Source of the DNA: an uncultured Flavobacteriaceae bacterium
Lineage (GTDB): Bacteria; Bacteroidota; Bacteroidia; Flavobacteriales; Flavobacteriaceae
Assembly (NCBI GenBank): GCA_947493175.1
Contig: CANLQD010000013.1
Location: 24,959 to 88,958, forward strand
Reading direction: 5' to 3'
DNA length: 64,000 nt
Shown: in pieces, positions 8,764 to 18,407 of the stretch
Layout of the letters: each line of letters begins with the position of its first letter
How positions within the stretch are numbered: position 1 is the first letter of the stretch
The notes under the pieces: generated by a model
Databases searched by the model: none
What the model was told of the DNA's origin: nothing
What the model saw: only the letters and a program-made list of their open reading frames with translations
Program-made: the position numbers and the translations under genes

Positions 8764-10472
8764 ACCTAAGATTGCGAGTTTTCAAGCAAGCTGTAACCGT
8801 TGCGGTACCCATATCGCTGGTCTTCTCGATTTATCTAAATAGCTTAGTAAGCATCCTGTTCATCTGTACATTCATTCCTGATGTCATCAAAAACTTCTCG
8901 AAAAACAATACAAAAAAAAATAGAAATATTTTCTTGGTATTGATTGCCTTTATTGGCACTTATCTTTTAGGCTTTTTTCTCGATACTACCTATGGTATCG
9001 TCAATATCAAGAAAGCAGAACGTTTGTTGCCTTTTTTGATTTTCCCTTTTGTTTTTATCTACTCAAATATTGAAAGCTATTTCAAGGACCTAAGAAACCC
9101 TTTAAGGGTTTTCAGTTTTTTCATTGTTCTTTTTAACATCTTTTTGATCGTAAACCTTTTCATAAAGACTTCAATAACATATACGGATACTTCCTTTTTA
9201 AATAAAAGATGGGTCAAAAGAAATGTCATCCTTCTAAGCTCAGATGAAAGCCCGTCGAATCTACATCTACAAACTAATCTGCTAAAACCGGATGGCGGCA
9301 CAAACCCATCTGAGTTGCTGTATAATCGTTTCTTTACAGTCGATAAAGACACGGCGATTACCAGAAGTATTTTTATAAAATCTTCTGATGATATTTGGTT
9401 ATTGATGAGGCATTATGATGGAAGCAGAAACAAAGGAGCATGGTTTTTCCCAAAAGAAGGGAAGGTTGGTTTCATACAAGAAGGACTAAAAGCGAACGTG
9501 GAGAGCTATGATAAAGGTTGGTATCGTATTTCTTTAACCAATCGGGTAGATCATAGGTTAAAAAGGGAAAGAATACAGCTTACATTTGTTTCCGAAAACA
9601 AATCCTATAATTTCAAAATCAATAAGGACTATAAAGTTCTTATTGGCGGTGCTCAATTGGAAATTGGAAGTAAGGCAGGGGATTACATGCCTCTAAGGCA
9701 TAGGGGTTTTTGGGAAGAATTTAATAGGGTGGATATTTTAGGTGTTGTTGAAGGGCACCCCACTTACTATTCGCTTTATGTAGTGTTTTCCTCATTGATT
9801 ATCCTTTTATTCTATCCATTTAAAAAGGCACAGCTATTTTGTTTGGGAATTAATATAGCTACAATAGTATTATTGGGTTCAAAGGCCGCCATTTTCACGG
9901 TATTCATACTTTTATTAATACTATCCTATTATTCTTTCAAGAAAGGGGTTTCAAGAAGAAACGCGGGCATGGCTTTTTTGGCTGTTTTAAGTGGTATTTC
10001 CTTGCTCTATTTTACTAAGACATTTCATCGATTTTATCAAATGTTCAGTAGTTTGGGAAAAGAAGGCTCTGGATTTTTTCTAAGTACTGAAAAGAGGTTG
10101 TTAATGTGGGATACTATAAAAAACCTGCCTATCGAAATGCTTTTGATTGGAAATGGGAACATTCATGGTTATCAAATAATTGGAAAGGAACTATCGGTTT
10201 CGCTAAACGCTCATAACCAATATTTGGAAGCCCTTCTATGTTCTGGCATCATAGGATTTTTACTGTTGTTGACATATATTTTTGGAATTTTCACTGTAGA
10301 CAAAACAACACGAAAGAATATACTAATTCTACTGTTTGTTCTAATGTTGGCTTTTAATCTTTTGTTTGAGAATTTACTTAACCGTCAATGGGGAATAGTA
10401 TTTATTTCCTTCTTTTTTTCTTATTTATATGTATTTCACAGAAAAAGCAGCCGCATTAAATCGAAAAGATGA
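8760..10472 (+). CDS. O-antigen ligase-like protein with inserted lectin-like domain
   Basis: A 570-residue membrane protein of the O-antigen ligase/polymerase (Wzy_C) type. Hydrophobic helices occupy about 10-140 and again from about 335. GHPTYYSLY (332-340) and SLNAHNQYLEALLCSG match the conserved periplasmic loops of ligases. Between them, at about 150-312, lies a soluble insert. It ends in GAQLEIGSKAGDYMP (297-311), the closing strand pattern I associate with jelly-roll carbohydrate-binding domains. The insert should face the periplasm, where ligases join polymer to lipid A-core. Family members of about 400 residues lack it. The next gene overlaps by 4 bp. Confidence 0.78.
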   Translation: MNLRLRVFKQAVTVAVPISLVFSIYLNSLVSILFICTFIPDVIKNFSKNNTKKNRNIFLVLIAFIGTYLLGFFLDTTYGIVNIKKAERLLPFLIFPFVFIYSNIESYFKDLRNPLRVFSFFIVLFNIFLIVNLFIKTSITYTDTSFLNKRWVKRNVILLSSDESPSNLHLQTNLLKPDGGTNPSELLYNRFFTVDKDTAITRSIFIKSSDDIWLLMRHYDGSRNKGAWFFPKEGKVGFIQEGLKANVESYDKGWYRISLTNRVDHRLKRERIQLTFVSENKSYNFKINKDYKVLIGGAQLEIGSKAGDYMPLRHRGFWEEFNRVDILGVVEGHPTYYSLYVVFSSLIILLFYPFKKAQLFCLGINIATIVLLGSKAAIFTVFILLLILSYYSFKKGVSRRNAGMAFLAVLSGISLLYFTKTFHRFYQMFSSLGKEGSGFFLSTEKRLLMWDTIKNLPIEMLLIGNGNIHGYQIIGKELSVSLNAHNQYLEALLCSGIIGFLLLLTYIFGIFTVDKTTRKNILILLFVLMLAFNLLFENLLNRQWGIVFISFFFSYLYVFHRKSSRIKSKR

Positions 10473-11665
10473 AGATTCTTTTTTTAACTGATAATTTCCC
10501 CCCGGAATCGAACGCCCCTGCGACTCGCACATTCGAGCATTGCAGTATTTGGGTTAAAGAGGGCGCGGAGGTTACTGTTATAACGGGGGTTCCAAATTTT
10601 CCTAAAGGTAAGGTCTATGAAGGATACAAGAACAAATTATACCAAACGGAATATATAAAAGGCATCAAGGTCATTCGAGTATGGACCTTTATCGCTGCTA
10701 ATAAGGGTTTTTTAAAGCGTACGCTGGATTTTTTAAGTTTTATGATGTCCTCGTTTTGGGTTGGTCTGTTTGTGAAAACTGATTTAATCGTTGCGACCTC
10801 TCCTCAATTTTTTACGGCCGTATCTGGCCGATGGTTGGCCTTTTGGAAGCGTAGGAAGTGGATAATGGAAGTTCGTGACATTTGGCCAGAGTCTATTAAG
10901 GCGGTAGGGGCTATGAAGACCAATTCCATACTTCGTTTTTTTGAATTCTTGGAGGGCAGTATGTATAAAAGCGCGCACAGGATTATAGTAGTTACTGATT
11001 CCTTTAAACATCTGTTGACCTCCAAGCATAATATTGAGGGTGAAAAAATAAGAGTGATTAAAAATGGCATTAATACCGATATGTTTTTTCCAATGCCTAA
11101 AAATCAATCCCTATTAGCCAATTTAGGACTAGAAAACAAGTTTATCATAGGTTATATCGGTACCCATGGTATGGCGCATAATTTGAGTTTTATTCTCGAT
11201 AGCGCGGCTCAAATCAAGGATGACGAAGTTCATTTCCTCTTTCTTGGCACGGGTGCTGAAAAGGAAAATCTACTTGCTCGAATGAAGAAACTTGGTTTGA
11301 ACAATATTAGTATGTTGGATGCAGTACCTAAAAAAATGGTCAAGGAATACATCTCTATTCTTGATGTTGGTTTGGTAAACCTTAAAAAATCGGATACATT
11401 CAAGTCGGTAATTCCCTCTAAAATCTTTGAGTTGGCAGCCATGCACAAACCCATTCTTCTAGGCGTAGAAGGTGAGGCGAAAGCAATTATTGAAGAGTAC
11501 AAAATTGGAATTCCTTTTGAACCTGGTAACGATACTGATTTTATAGAAAGTGTACATGCCATTAAGAAGGGAGAAACAAGGATTTGGGGTTTTGATAAAC
11601 TAGTGAAGGATTTTGATAGGACAGACCTCGCTAAAAGGATGTTAAAGATTTTAAGGTCAAGATAG
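10469..11665 (+). CDS. GT4 family glycosyltransferase, WbuB-like
   Basis: The 398-residue GT-B enzyme starts LFLTDNFPPESNAPATRT and continues with VTGVPNFPKGKVYEGY-like sequence. This pattern is shared with WbuB-type transferases that add N-acetylfucosamine or related sugars in O-antigen clusters. A MEVRDIWPESI segment and a C-terminal PSKIFELAAMHKPILLGVEGEA donor site support the assignment. It is the last of the tightly overlapping genes. An 88-bp gap with a promoter-like box separates it from the WecA-like gene. The actual donor sugar is not determined. Confidence 0.85.
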   Translation: MKILFLTDNFPPESNAPATRTFEHCSIWVKEGAEVTVITGVPNFPKGKVYEGYKNKLYQTEYIKGIKVIRVWTFIAANKGFLKRTLDFLSFMMSSFWVGLFVKTDLIVATSPQFFTAVSGRWLAFWKRRKWIMEVRDIWPESIKAVGAMKTNSILRFFEFLEGSMYKSAHRIIVVTDSFKHLLTSKHNIEGEKIRVIKNGINTDMFFPMPKNQSLLANLGLENKFIIGYIGTHGMAHNLSFILDSAAQIKDDEVHFLFLGTGAEKENLLARMKKLGLNNISMLDAVPKKMVKEYISILDVGLVNLKKSDTFKSVIPSKIFELAAMHKPILLGVEGEAKAIIEEYKIGIPFEPGNDTDFIESVHAIKKGETRIWGFDKLVKDFDRTDLAKRMLKILRSR

Positions 11666-11728
11666 TTGTTTTGCTCAGCCAAGAACCTATTTTTTTTCCG
11701 CATCCACAGCTGACAATAATAACTTCAC

Positions 11729-11736
11729 TACTTTTG
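11729..11736 (+). promoter_or_regulatory. Promoter -7 box (TAnnTTTG) for the WecA-like gene
   Basis: TACTTTTG matches the Bacteroidota -7 consensus TAnnTTTG exactly. It lies 18 bp before the TTG start at 11754, so the leader would be very short. No clear TTTG is seen at the -33 position. Confidence 0.4.
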
Positions 11737-11753
11737 CGAAAAGCCGAACGACC

Positions 11754-12935
11754 TTGTTTTTTTTAGAAACAGCCATATCAATTTTTATAGGGGTATTTTT
11801 ATTAACCTATCTCACCATTCCGAAAATTATAAAAGTGGTTGAGCATAAGCGGTTAATGGATGATCCCAACTCAAGAAGTTCACATATTTCAAGAACACCT
11901 ACTCTTGGCGGGGTGTCCTTTTTTTACACGCTTGTATTCGCGTTGTTTTTTATTCGTGAGCGCGACACTTTTGATGAAGCAATGTATATTATTCCGGGGT
12001 TGACCATTCTTTTTATAATAGGCCTAAAAGACGATTTGGTGGTCATTTCTCCTGGAGCAAAGCTTATAGCACAGGTATGCGCAATTGCCTTTATTTTGGC
12101 GAATCCGAGCTTTACTATCTTTTCATTGAACGGTTTCTTGAACATCAATGAAATTCCCTTTTATTTATATGTTATCATTGCTGGTTTTATGATGATTACG
12201 ATTATTAATTCGTACAATCTTATTGACGGCATTGACGGCCTCGCTTCGGTCGTTGGCATTGTAATCATGGTTATCTACACAACCATTTTCTATATGACCA
12301 AAGAGTATTTTTTTGCGTTGTTAAGTATTACCGTCAACGCAAGTTTAATGGCATTCTTAGGGTTTAATCTATCTTCGGATAAGAAAATCTTTATGGGAGA
12401 CACAGGTTCTTTGATCGTTGGCTTCGTTATTAGCATCCTAACCTTAAAATTTTTGGCACTTCGGCCACATGCCTACACTGAACTACCTTTCTTGCTGGAA
12501 AACGCTCCCTTGATCGCAATCAGTATTTTAATCGTGCCTTTATTCGATACAGCCCGGGTTTTTGCTATTCGTATAGCCAATAAGAAGGCGCCCTTTTCAC
12601 CCGACAGGAACCACACACATCATGTTTTGATAGATTATTGGGGTCTCACCCACAAACAAGCAAGTTTTATCATCGGTTGCTTTAACCTGTTATTTGTGAT
12701 GCTGTTCATTGTTTTGGGAAGTACGGCCAAAAACCTGGGTATGGTACTGATGTTGGTATCGGTCGTTATCTTTTTGGGCTATATCTTCTTTAAGTACAAC
12801 TATAGTTTCGCCACATTGAAACAAAAAATACTGATAAAAAGAAAGGTGCAGCGCATAAAAGGCAAAGTCGAGGAAGGAAACGAAAAAAGAAAAAAGACCA
12901 AAAAACCCAAACAACAGCTCCGTAAAGAAAATTGA
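11754..12935 (+). CDS. WecA/MraY-family UDP-sugar:undecaprenyl-phosphate sugar-1-P transferase
   Basis: This 393-residue polyprenyl-phosphate sugar-1-phosphate transferase carries the family motifs. They are MDDPNSRSSH with RTPTLGG (35-53), GLKDD (90-94), NLIDGIDGLAS (155-165), FMGDTGSL (213-220) and DRNHTHH (284-290). It would load the first sugar, probably a HexNAc, onto undecaprenyl phosphate to start repeat-unit synthesis. The C-terminus is a lysine-rich cytoplasmic tail. Initiation is at TTG; no ATG fits before the first membrane segment. It could equally serve other glycans such as lipid-linked cores. Confidence 0.88.
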   Translation: MFFLETAISIFIGVFLLTYLTIPKIIKVVEHKRLMDDPNSRSSHISRTPTLGGVSFFYTLVFALFFIRERDTFDEAMYIIPGLTILFIIGLKDDLVVISPGAKLIAQVCAIAFILANPSFTIFSLNGFLNINEIPFYLYVIIAGFMMITIINSYNLIDGIDGLASVVGIVIMVIYTTIFYMTKEYFFALLSITVNASLMAFLGFNLSSDKKIFMGDTGSLIVGFVISILTLKFLALRPHAYTELPFLLENAPLIAISILIVPLFDTARVFAIRIANKKAPFSPDRNHTHHVLIDYWGLTHKQASFIIGCFNLLFVMLFIVLGSTAKNLGMVLMLVSVVIFLGYIFFKYNYSFATLKQKILIKRKVQRIKGKVEEGNEKRKKTKKPKQQLRKEN

Positions 12936-12983
12936 ACTTGGGAAACAAAGAGAAATAAAAGGATAGGATAAAAAGCATACAGT

Positions 12984-13955
12984 TTGAAAAAAGTACTGAT
13001 TACGGGAGCCGCTGGCTTTCTAGGATCTCATTTGTGCGATCGCTTTATCAAAGAGGGGTTCCATGTTATTGCTATGGACAATCTAATTACGGGGGATCTA
13101 AAGAATATTGAACACCTGTTTCCGTTGGAACAGTTCGAGTTCCACCATCACGATGTAACCAAGTTCGTGCACATACCGGGAAAATTAGATTATATACTTC
13201 ATTTCGCATCTCCGGCGAGTCCTATTGATTACTTAAAGATTCCCATTGAGACCTTAAAGGTAGGGTCCTTGGGCACATTGAACCTACTGGGTGTCGCCAA
13301 AGAGAAAAAGGCTACTATATTGGTGGCTTCAACATCCGAGGTGTATGGAGACCCGCTTGTGCACCCCCAAAACGAGGAGTATTATGGAAATGTAAGCCCC
13401 ATCGGACCAAGAGGGGTCTATGATGAGGCAAAGCGTTTTATGGAGTCTATTACCATGGCCTATCATCGCTTTCACGGTGTAGATACACGTATTGTGCGCA
13501 TATTTAATACCTACGGCTCACGAATGCGTTTGAACGATGGTCGTGTAGTGCCTGCATTTATGGGGCAAGCCTTGAGAGGAGAAGATTTGACTGTTTTTGG
13601 CGATGGTTCCCAAACCCGATCGTTCTGTTATATCGACGATCAGGTCGAAGGCATATACCGATTGTTATTTAGTGGTTACTCAGACCCAGTCAATATCGGA
13701 AATCCACATGAAACAACCATCAAAGAGTTTGCCGAAGAGATAATCAAGCTGACGGGAACGGAGCAAAAGGTCATTTATAAACCGTTACCACAAGATGATC
13801 CGTTGCAAAGACAGCCAGATATCTCTCTTGCCAAGAAAGTATTGGATTGGGAACCAAAAGTACAGCGTTCAGAGGGATTAAAAATCGTATACGATTATTT
13901 CAAATCGTTGCCAATGGCCGTATTACAGCGGAAAGCACATAGAGAGTTCAATTAA
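12984..13955 (+). CDS. UDP-glucuronate decarboxylase (UDP-xylose synthase)
   Basis: An extended short-chain dehydrogenase (323 residues) with NAD-binding GAAGFLGSH (8-16) and catalytic YDEAK (Y146, K150). It also has the ASTSEVYGDP and RIFNTYGSRM segments typical of UXS, and the DDPLQRQPDISLA C-terminal signature. It converts UDP-glucuronate to UDP-xylose. The start is TTG at 12984, giving MKKVLITGAAGFLGSH, which is where the family begins. No UDP-glucose dehydrogenase is in the window, so the substrate must be supplied from elsewhere. It suggests xylose in the surface glycan. Confidence 0.9.
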   Translation: MKKVLITGAAGFLGSHLCDRFIKEGFHVIAMDNLITGDLKNIEHLFPLEQFEFHHHDVTKFVHIPGKLDYILHFASPASPIDYLKIPIETLKVGSLGTLNLLGVAKEKKATILVASTSEVYGDPLVHPQNEEYYGNVSPIGPRGVYDEAKRFMESITMAYHRFHGVDTRIVRIFNTYGSRMRLNDGRVVPAFMGQALRGEDLTVFGDGSQTRSFCYIDDQVEGIYRLLFSGYSDPVNIGNPHETTIKEFAEEIIKLTGTEQKVIYKPLPQDDPLQRQPDISLAKKVLDWEPKVQRSEGLKIVYDYFKSLPMAVLQRKAHREFN

Positions 13956-14003
13956 AAAGTGGCTATTGCCCTTTGTCCGTCGAATCAATAAAACTGTAAT
14001 AAA

Positions 14004-15275
14004 ATGAATATTTTGATACTCGGTTCCGGGGGCCGAGAACACACATTGGCATGGAAATTAAGTCAAAGCAAAGCGCTTACATCGCTTTTTGTAGCTCCTG
14101 GCAATGCAGGAACGGCAAAAATCGCAAAAAACAGACCGATTGGTGTAAATGATTTTGATAACATTAAGAAATTGGTATTTGCAGAGTCCATTGATATGGT
14201 CGTTGTAGGTCCGGAAGACCCATTGGTGAATGGTGTACATGATTTCTTTTTGAACGATGCACAGTTGCAGCATGTGGCCGTCATAGGGCCACAAAAAGCA
14301 GCGGCCACTCTTGAGGGGAGTAAGGAGTTTGCCAAAGAGTTTATGATGCGCCATGGTATTCCGACAGCGGCTTATCAAAGCTTTACTTCAAACAACCTTG
14401 GAGAAGGATATGCCTTTTTGGAAAGCTTGCAACCTCCTTATGTATTGAAAGCCGATGGCTTAGCGGCCGGTAAAGGCGTATTGATTCTAAATGACATAGA
14501 AGAGGCAAAAGCCGAACTCAAAAAGATGTTGGTCGATGGGAAATTTGGAAGTGCAAGCGCCACAGTGGTTATAGAGGAGTTTCTTTCAGGTATTGAACTC
14601 AGTGTTTTTGTGCTTACTGATGGGACAGGCTATAAGGTACTTCCCACCGCAAAAGACTACAAACGTATTGGAGAGGGAGATACCGGCCTCAATACAGGCG
14701 GTATGGGGGCCATATCGCCCGTTCCTTTCGCCGATACCGGTTTTATGAACAAAGTACACGAACGAATAGTAAAACCGACCGTAGAAGGGCTTAAAAAGGA
14801 TAATTTGCCGTACAAGGGTTTTATATTCATCGGTTTGATCAAGGTGGGCGACGATCCCAAGGTCATCGAATACAATGTACGTATGGGAGATCCCGAAACT
14901 GAGGTAGTCATTCCAAGAATAAAAAATGATTTGGTAACACTGTTAAAAGCCACAGCCGACGGAACGTTGGACGAAACCGAACTAAAAGTCGACAACCGTA
15001 CCGCCGCAACAGTAATGCTCGTATCAGGAGGATACCCGGGTAGTTACGAAAAGGGAAAACAGTTAACAGGCAGTGAAAGCATTACCGACTCCTTAGTATT
15101 TCATGCGGGCACAATATTGAAAGATAATCAGGTAGTCACCAATGGCGGAAGGGTCATGGCCATTACATCTTTCGGAGATAACTTCAAAGAGGCCCTTGAA
15201 ATATCGTATGCGAATGCCGAAAAAGTTCATTTTGACCGTATGAACTATCGAAAAGATATCGGTTTTGACCTTTAA
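14004..15275 (+). CDS. purD: Phosphoribosylamine-glycine ligase
   Basis: This 423-residue ATP-grasp enzyme begins MNILILGSGGREHTLAWKL, the diagnostic PurD N-terminus. ADGLAAGKGV and GGMGAISPVP follow in the ATP- and substrate-binding regions, and the length is standard. It catalyses the second step of purine synthesis, joining glycine to phosphoribosylamine. It is a housekeeping gene marking the right edge of the polysaccharide region. The DUF6341 gene downstream points the opposite way. Confidence 0.95.
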   Translation: MNILILGSGGREHTLAWKLSQSKALTSLFVAPGNAGTAKIAKNRPIGVNDFDNIKKLVFAESIDMVVVGPEDPLVNGVHDFFLNDAQLQHVAVIGPQKAAATLEGSKEFAKEFMMRHGIPTAAYQSFTSNNLGEGYAFLESLQPPYVLKADGLAAGKGVLILNDIEEAKAELKKMLVDGKFGSASATVVIEEFLSGIELSVFVLTDGTGYKVLPTAKDYKRIGEGDTGLNTGGMGAISPVPFADTGFMNKVHERIVKPTVEGLKKDNLPYKGFIFIGLIKVGDDPKVIEYNVRMGDPETEVVIPRIKNDLVTLLKATADGTLDETELKVDNRTAATVMLVSGGYPGSYEKGKQLTGSESITDSLVFHAGTILKDNQVVTNGGRVMAITSFGDNFKEALEISYANAEKVHFDRMNYRKDIGFDL

Positions 15276-15347
15276 AATACCCATAAAATAGAGTATTGTA
15301 GGCAAAATAGGTATTAGGGAATATCAGTTATAAAAAAAAAGTCGCTA

Positions 15348-15569
15348 CTAAAGATAGGAATGCGACGAAATGCTCTTGTCTTCCTCGCCTTTATCGTTAT
15401 ACTTTTTCAACTCGATCATCCAATACACAAAGGCGATTGATCCGATAACAAAAAACATCCAATTTACGAGATTAGAGGCCCACCAGCTTTCCATAAATCG
15501 GAAGAAATCATAGGGAGCAAAAAGAATGTTTACGAATAAATCCTCTATACCTTCAAAAAATGCTTTCAT
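15348..15569 (-). CDS. DUF6341-like small membrane protein
   Basis: The product is 73 residues with one hydrophobic segment (LVNWMFFVIGSIAFVYWMIEL) and an amphipathic N-terminus containing WWASNLVNW. It ends in a charged tail. It matches the small DUF6341 proteins that lie next to purD and a DUF6427 gene in Flavobacteriaceae; function is unknown. It is divergent from the following gene with a 141-bp gap between the two starts. Confidence 0.7.
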   Translation of the reverse strand: MKAFFEGIEDLFVNILFAPYDFFRFMESWWASNLVNWMFFVIGSIAFVYWMIELKKYNDKGEEDKSISSHSYL

Positions 15570-15710
15570 ATGCTTTGATTATTTGCTTGTAACGTAAACT
15601 GAACGCTTTTCATTGTCCAAAAAAGTTTTTTGAACCCTTGAGACTTGTATTTTAAACGAACCTAGTCAATGTTATCAGTATATTTATTGGCAAAAATATA
15701 AAAACACCCG

Positions 15711-16649
15711 ATGATTTCAAGCTTTTTTGGGAAAACAAAACCAATAAACTATATCGTTCTGCTCACGTTCGTTTTCTTGTTTTATTGGTTTGTACTTTTT
15801 TTCATATTTGAGAAGGTCTACAGTGCCCAACAGGCTTTTTTACAATTATGTGCCTTGGCCGTGCTGTCTTTTAGTTTTTTCGTGATTGACTTTATAGTAA
15901 AACGTAACAAGGTTACGGCACCCAATTCGTTTAGTCTCTTGTTTTTTGCCTTGCTGATCGTGGTCTTTCCTGAAACCTTGGCCGATAACAATGCGATTTA
16001 CTGTAGCTTCTTTCTATTGTTGTCATTAAGAAGACTGATCAGCCTTCGGTCATTAAAAAACATGCGCTCCAAAATTTTTGATGCCTCCATTTGGATCTTG
16101 GTTGCTAGCTTGTTTTATGATTGGGCCTTACTTTACCTCCTCTTGGTATTTATGGCAGTCTACATGTACGAGCCAAAGGTGCTAAAAAATTGGCTGCTGC
16201 CATTTGCCGGGGGATTCACCGTTTTTATGATAACCTATGGCGTGCTGGTACTCGCTGGGAATACCGAGTTCCTTGGGCAACATTACAGATTTGACTACGC
16301 CTTTAACAAGGCCTATTTTCTGCATTGGGGCAATAGTACCAAACTGGTGCTTTATATTTTGGTGATTTCTATCATAGGATTGCTTTCATTTATTAAATTG
16401 GGGAAAGCAGGCATGGGTAAGGTAGCGACTATGCGATTGATAGCAATGTCTTTTGTGTTGGGAATAGTTTTGAAAATTCTGGTTTCCGCTGCAGATGTCT
16501 ATCCCATACTGATTACGTTTTTCCCGGCGGCCATTTTTTTAACGAAGTATATTGAATCGATTCGAAGGCCAAATATTAAGGAGATTGTTTTAATGCTTTC
16601 CATTTTTGTACCCTTCATGATACTTTTCATTGGCTTGATCGTTGACTAG
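15711..16649 (+). CDS. DUF6427-like integral membrane protein
   Basis: A 312-residue polytopic membrane protein with about 9-10 hydrophobic segments, beginning MISSFFGKTKPINYIVLL. An arginine-rich loop (SLRRLISLRSLKNMRSK) lies between segments. The pattern and its place beside purD and DUF6341 match the DUF6427 family of Flavobacteriaceae. No catalytic motif is visible. The role is unknown and an envelope function is only a guess. Confidence 0.7.
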   Translation: MISSFFGKTKPINYIVLLTFVFLFYWFVLFFIFEKVYSAQQAFLQLCALAVLSFSFFVIDFIVKRNKVTAPNSFSLLFFALLIVVFPETLADNNAIYCSFFLLLSLRRLISLRSLKNMRSKIFDASIWILVASLFYDWALLYLLLVFMAVYMYEPKVLKNWLLPFAGGFTVFMITYGVLVLAGNTEFLGQHYRFDYAFNKAYFLHWGNSTKLVLYILVISIIGLLSFIKLGKAGMGKVATMRLIAMSFVLGIVLKILVSAADVYPILITFFPAAIFLTKYIESIRRPNIKEIVLMLSIFVPFMILFIGLIVD

Positions 16650-16701
16650 GGAATCAAAATGATATCAAATTCGCGATACAAAAAGGTTCCTCCAATATCG
16701 G

Positions 16702-16709
16702 TATCTTTG
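16702..16709 (+). promoter_or_regulatory. Promoter -7 box before the DUF4254 gene
   Basis: TATCTTTG is an exact TAnnTTTG box 18 bp before the ATG at 16728. It lies in the 78-bp gap after the DUF6427 gene, so the DUF4254/heptosyltransferase pair probably has its own promoter. Confidence 0.45.
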
Positions 16710-16727
16710 TAATTAAATTAGTAGCCC

Positions 16728-17330
16728 ATGTTCAGTGATTTTGCCTACGGGATTTTTGAAGAAAGTATCAAGAAATACCATATCATCGATGAGGTCGACC
16801 AGCCGTTCGAAAACCCGCATCCAAAAGACGATGTAGCTCATTTATTGTATCGAAAAAATTGGATCGATACCGTGCAATGGCATTATGAGGATATTATTCG
16901 AGATCCGGAAATAGACCCAGGAAAGGCGTTGATACTGAAACGTAAAATTGATGCTAGCAATCAGGACCGAACGGATTTGGTAGAATACATCGACAGTTAT
17001 TTTCTTGAAAAATACCAATCGGTTCAAGTACATGATTCCGCCACAATCAATACGGAAAGCCCTGCCTGGGCCATCGACCGCCTGTCTATCTTGGCCCTTA
17101 AGATTTATCATATGAACGAGGAGGCGAACCGTACGGATGCTTCCGAGGAACATTTGAAAAAGTGTCGGGAAAAACTACATGTATTATTAGAACAGCGGAA
17201 AGACCTCTCCACCGCTATCGATCAGCTGCTTGCTGATATTGAGACCGGCCATAAGTACATGAAAGTCTATAAACAGATGAAAATGTACAACGATGATGAG
17301 TTGAACCCGGTGCTACGCGGACAAAAGTAA
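16728..17330 (+). CDS. DUF4254 protein
   Basis: The 200-residue, mainly helical, soluble protein carries the DUF4254 pattern WHYEDIIRDPEIDP and then LKRKIDASNQDRTDLVE. In Bacteroidota this family is regularly encoded directly before a GT9 heptosyltransferase, as here (7-bp gap), which points to lipopolysaccharide-core assembly. The molecular function is unknown. Confidence 0.8.
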   Translation: MFSDFAYGIFEESIKKYHIIDEVDQPFENPHPKDDVAHLLYRKNWIDTVQWHYEDIIRDPEIDPGKALILKRKIDASNQDRTDLVEYIDSYFLEKYQSVQVHDSATINTESPAWAIDRLSILALKIYHMNEEANRTDASEEHLKKCREKLHVLLEQRKDLSTAIDQLLADIETGHKYMKVYKQMKMYNDDELNPVLRGQK

Positions 17331-17337
17331 ATCCCGC

Positions 17338-18384
17338 ATGATCGAACATCAAGGCAAGCATATTCTTGTCATTCGCTTGTCCGCTATGGGAGATGTAGCG
17401 ATGGCCGTTCCCGTGCTCCTAGCTTTTCAAAAACAATACCCGAACTTTAGGCTTACAGTGCTTACAAAACCTTTTTTTGCACCTATTTTTTCTCATATGG
17501 AAAACGTGCAGGTGCATACTGCAGATGTAAAAGGACGCCACAAAGGAATTATCGGTTTGTGGAGGCTCTATACAGAGCTAAGGGTTTTAGGCTTTGATGC
17601 CGTGGCCGATATGCATAATGTCTTGCGAAGTGCCATTTTGAAACAATTTTTTCGGTTGGGGGGTATCCCCTTTTTTCAAATTGATAAGGGCAGACCCGAA
17701 AAAAAGGCGCTGACCGCTGCCGACAATAAAGCTTTTAAACCCTTGAAAACAACCCATCAGCGGTATGCCGATGTTTTTGCAAAAGTAGGCTACCCCATAA
17801 TGCTTTCGGAAGATTGCACATTGAGCAGACAACCGATTTCCGATAGTACCCGACGTCTGGTTGGCAAGGACATCGTAAAATGGATCGGGATTGCCCCCTT
17901 TGCAGCTTATGAAGGAAAACAATATCCATTGGAATTGATGAATCGGATCATCGAAGGAATCCATGAGATGGGAGACCACAAAATTTTGTTGTTCGGTGGA
18001 GGGAAAAAAGAACAAGAGGTATTAGAACAATTGGCCAGTGAAAACCAATGCATAAATATCACGGGGAAATTGCATTTTTCGGAGGAACTTGCCCTTATTT
18101 CGAATTTGGATGTAATGATTGCGATGGATAGCGGTAATGCACATTTGGCCGCTATGTTCGGTATTCCCGTTGTCACCTTATGGGGGGTTACCCATCCGTT
18201 TGCCGGCTTTTATCCCTTTGGTCAGGATCCGGCTTTGGCATTGCTTGCCGATAGGGAACGGTTTCCTTTAATTCCTACCTCGATCTATGGTAATAAAGTT
18301 CCTGACGGATATGAAACTGCCATTGCCTCCATCGCACCTGCTGATGTAGTTGAGAAGATTAAAATGGTTTTATCAGCCAAGTAA
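17338..18384 (+). CDS. GT9 heptosyltransferase-like protein
   Basis: A 348-residue GT-B enzyme with the family 9 N-terminus VIRLSAMGDVAMAVPVL and the C-terminal donor site AMDSGNAHLAAMFGIPVVTLWG. Family 9 members transfer ADP-heptose or similar sugars to the lipid A inner core in the cytoplasm. Together with DUF4254 it forms a two-gene unit ending 23 bp from the convergent tetR gene. The exact sugar is uncertain, because Bacteroidota cores vary. Confidence 0.87.
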   Translation: MIEHQGKHILVIRLSAMGDVAMAVPVLLAFQKQYPNFRLTVLTKPFFAPIFSHMENVQVHTADVKGRHKGIIGLWRLYTELRVLGFDAVADMHNVLRSAILKQFFRLGGIPFFQIDKGRPEKKALTAADNKAFKPLKTTHQRYADVFAKVGYPIMLSEDCTLSRQPISDSTRRLVGKDIVKWIGIAPFAAYEGKQYPLELMNRIIEGIHEMGDHKILLFGGGKKEQEVLEQLASENQCINITGKLHFSEELALISNLDVMIAMDSGNAHLAAMFGIPVVTLWGVTHPFAGFYPFGQDPALALLADRERFPLIPTSIYGNKVPDGYETAIASIAPADVVEKIKMVLSAK

Positions 18385-18407
18385 GGAATAAATACAAACG
18401 AAGTTTC

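Noticed and set aside
10784..11107. Long minus-strand open frame inside the WbuB-like gene
   Set aside because: It is a shadow of a well-supported plus-strand gene. It lacks domains or a promoter, and several similar antisense frames occur (for example 11230-11703 and 17587-18015).
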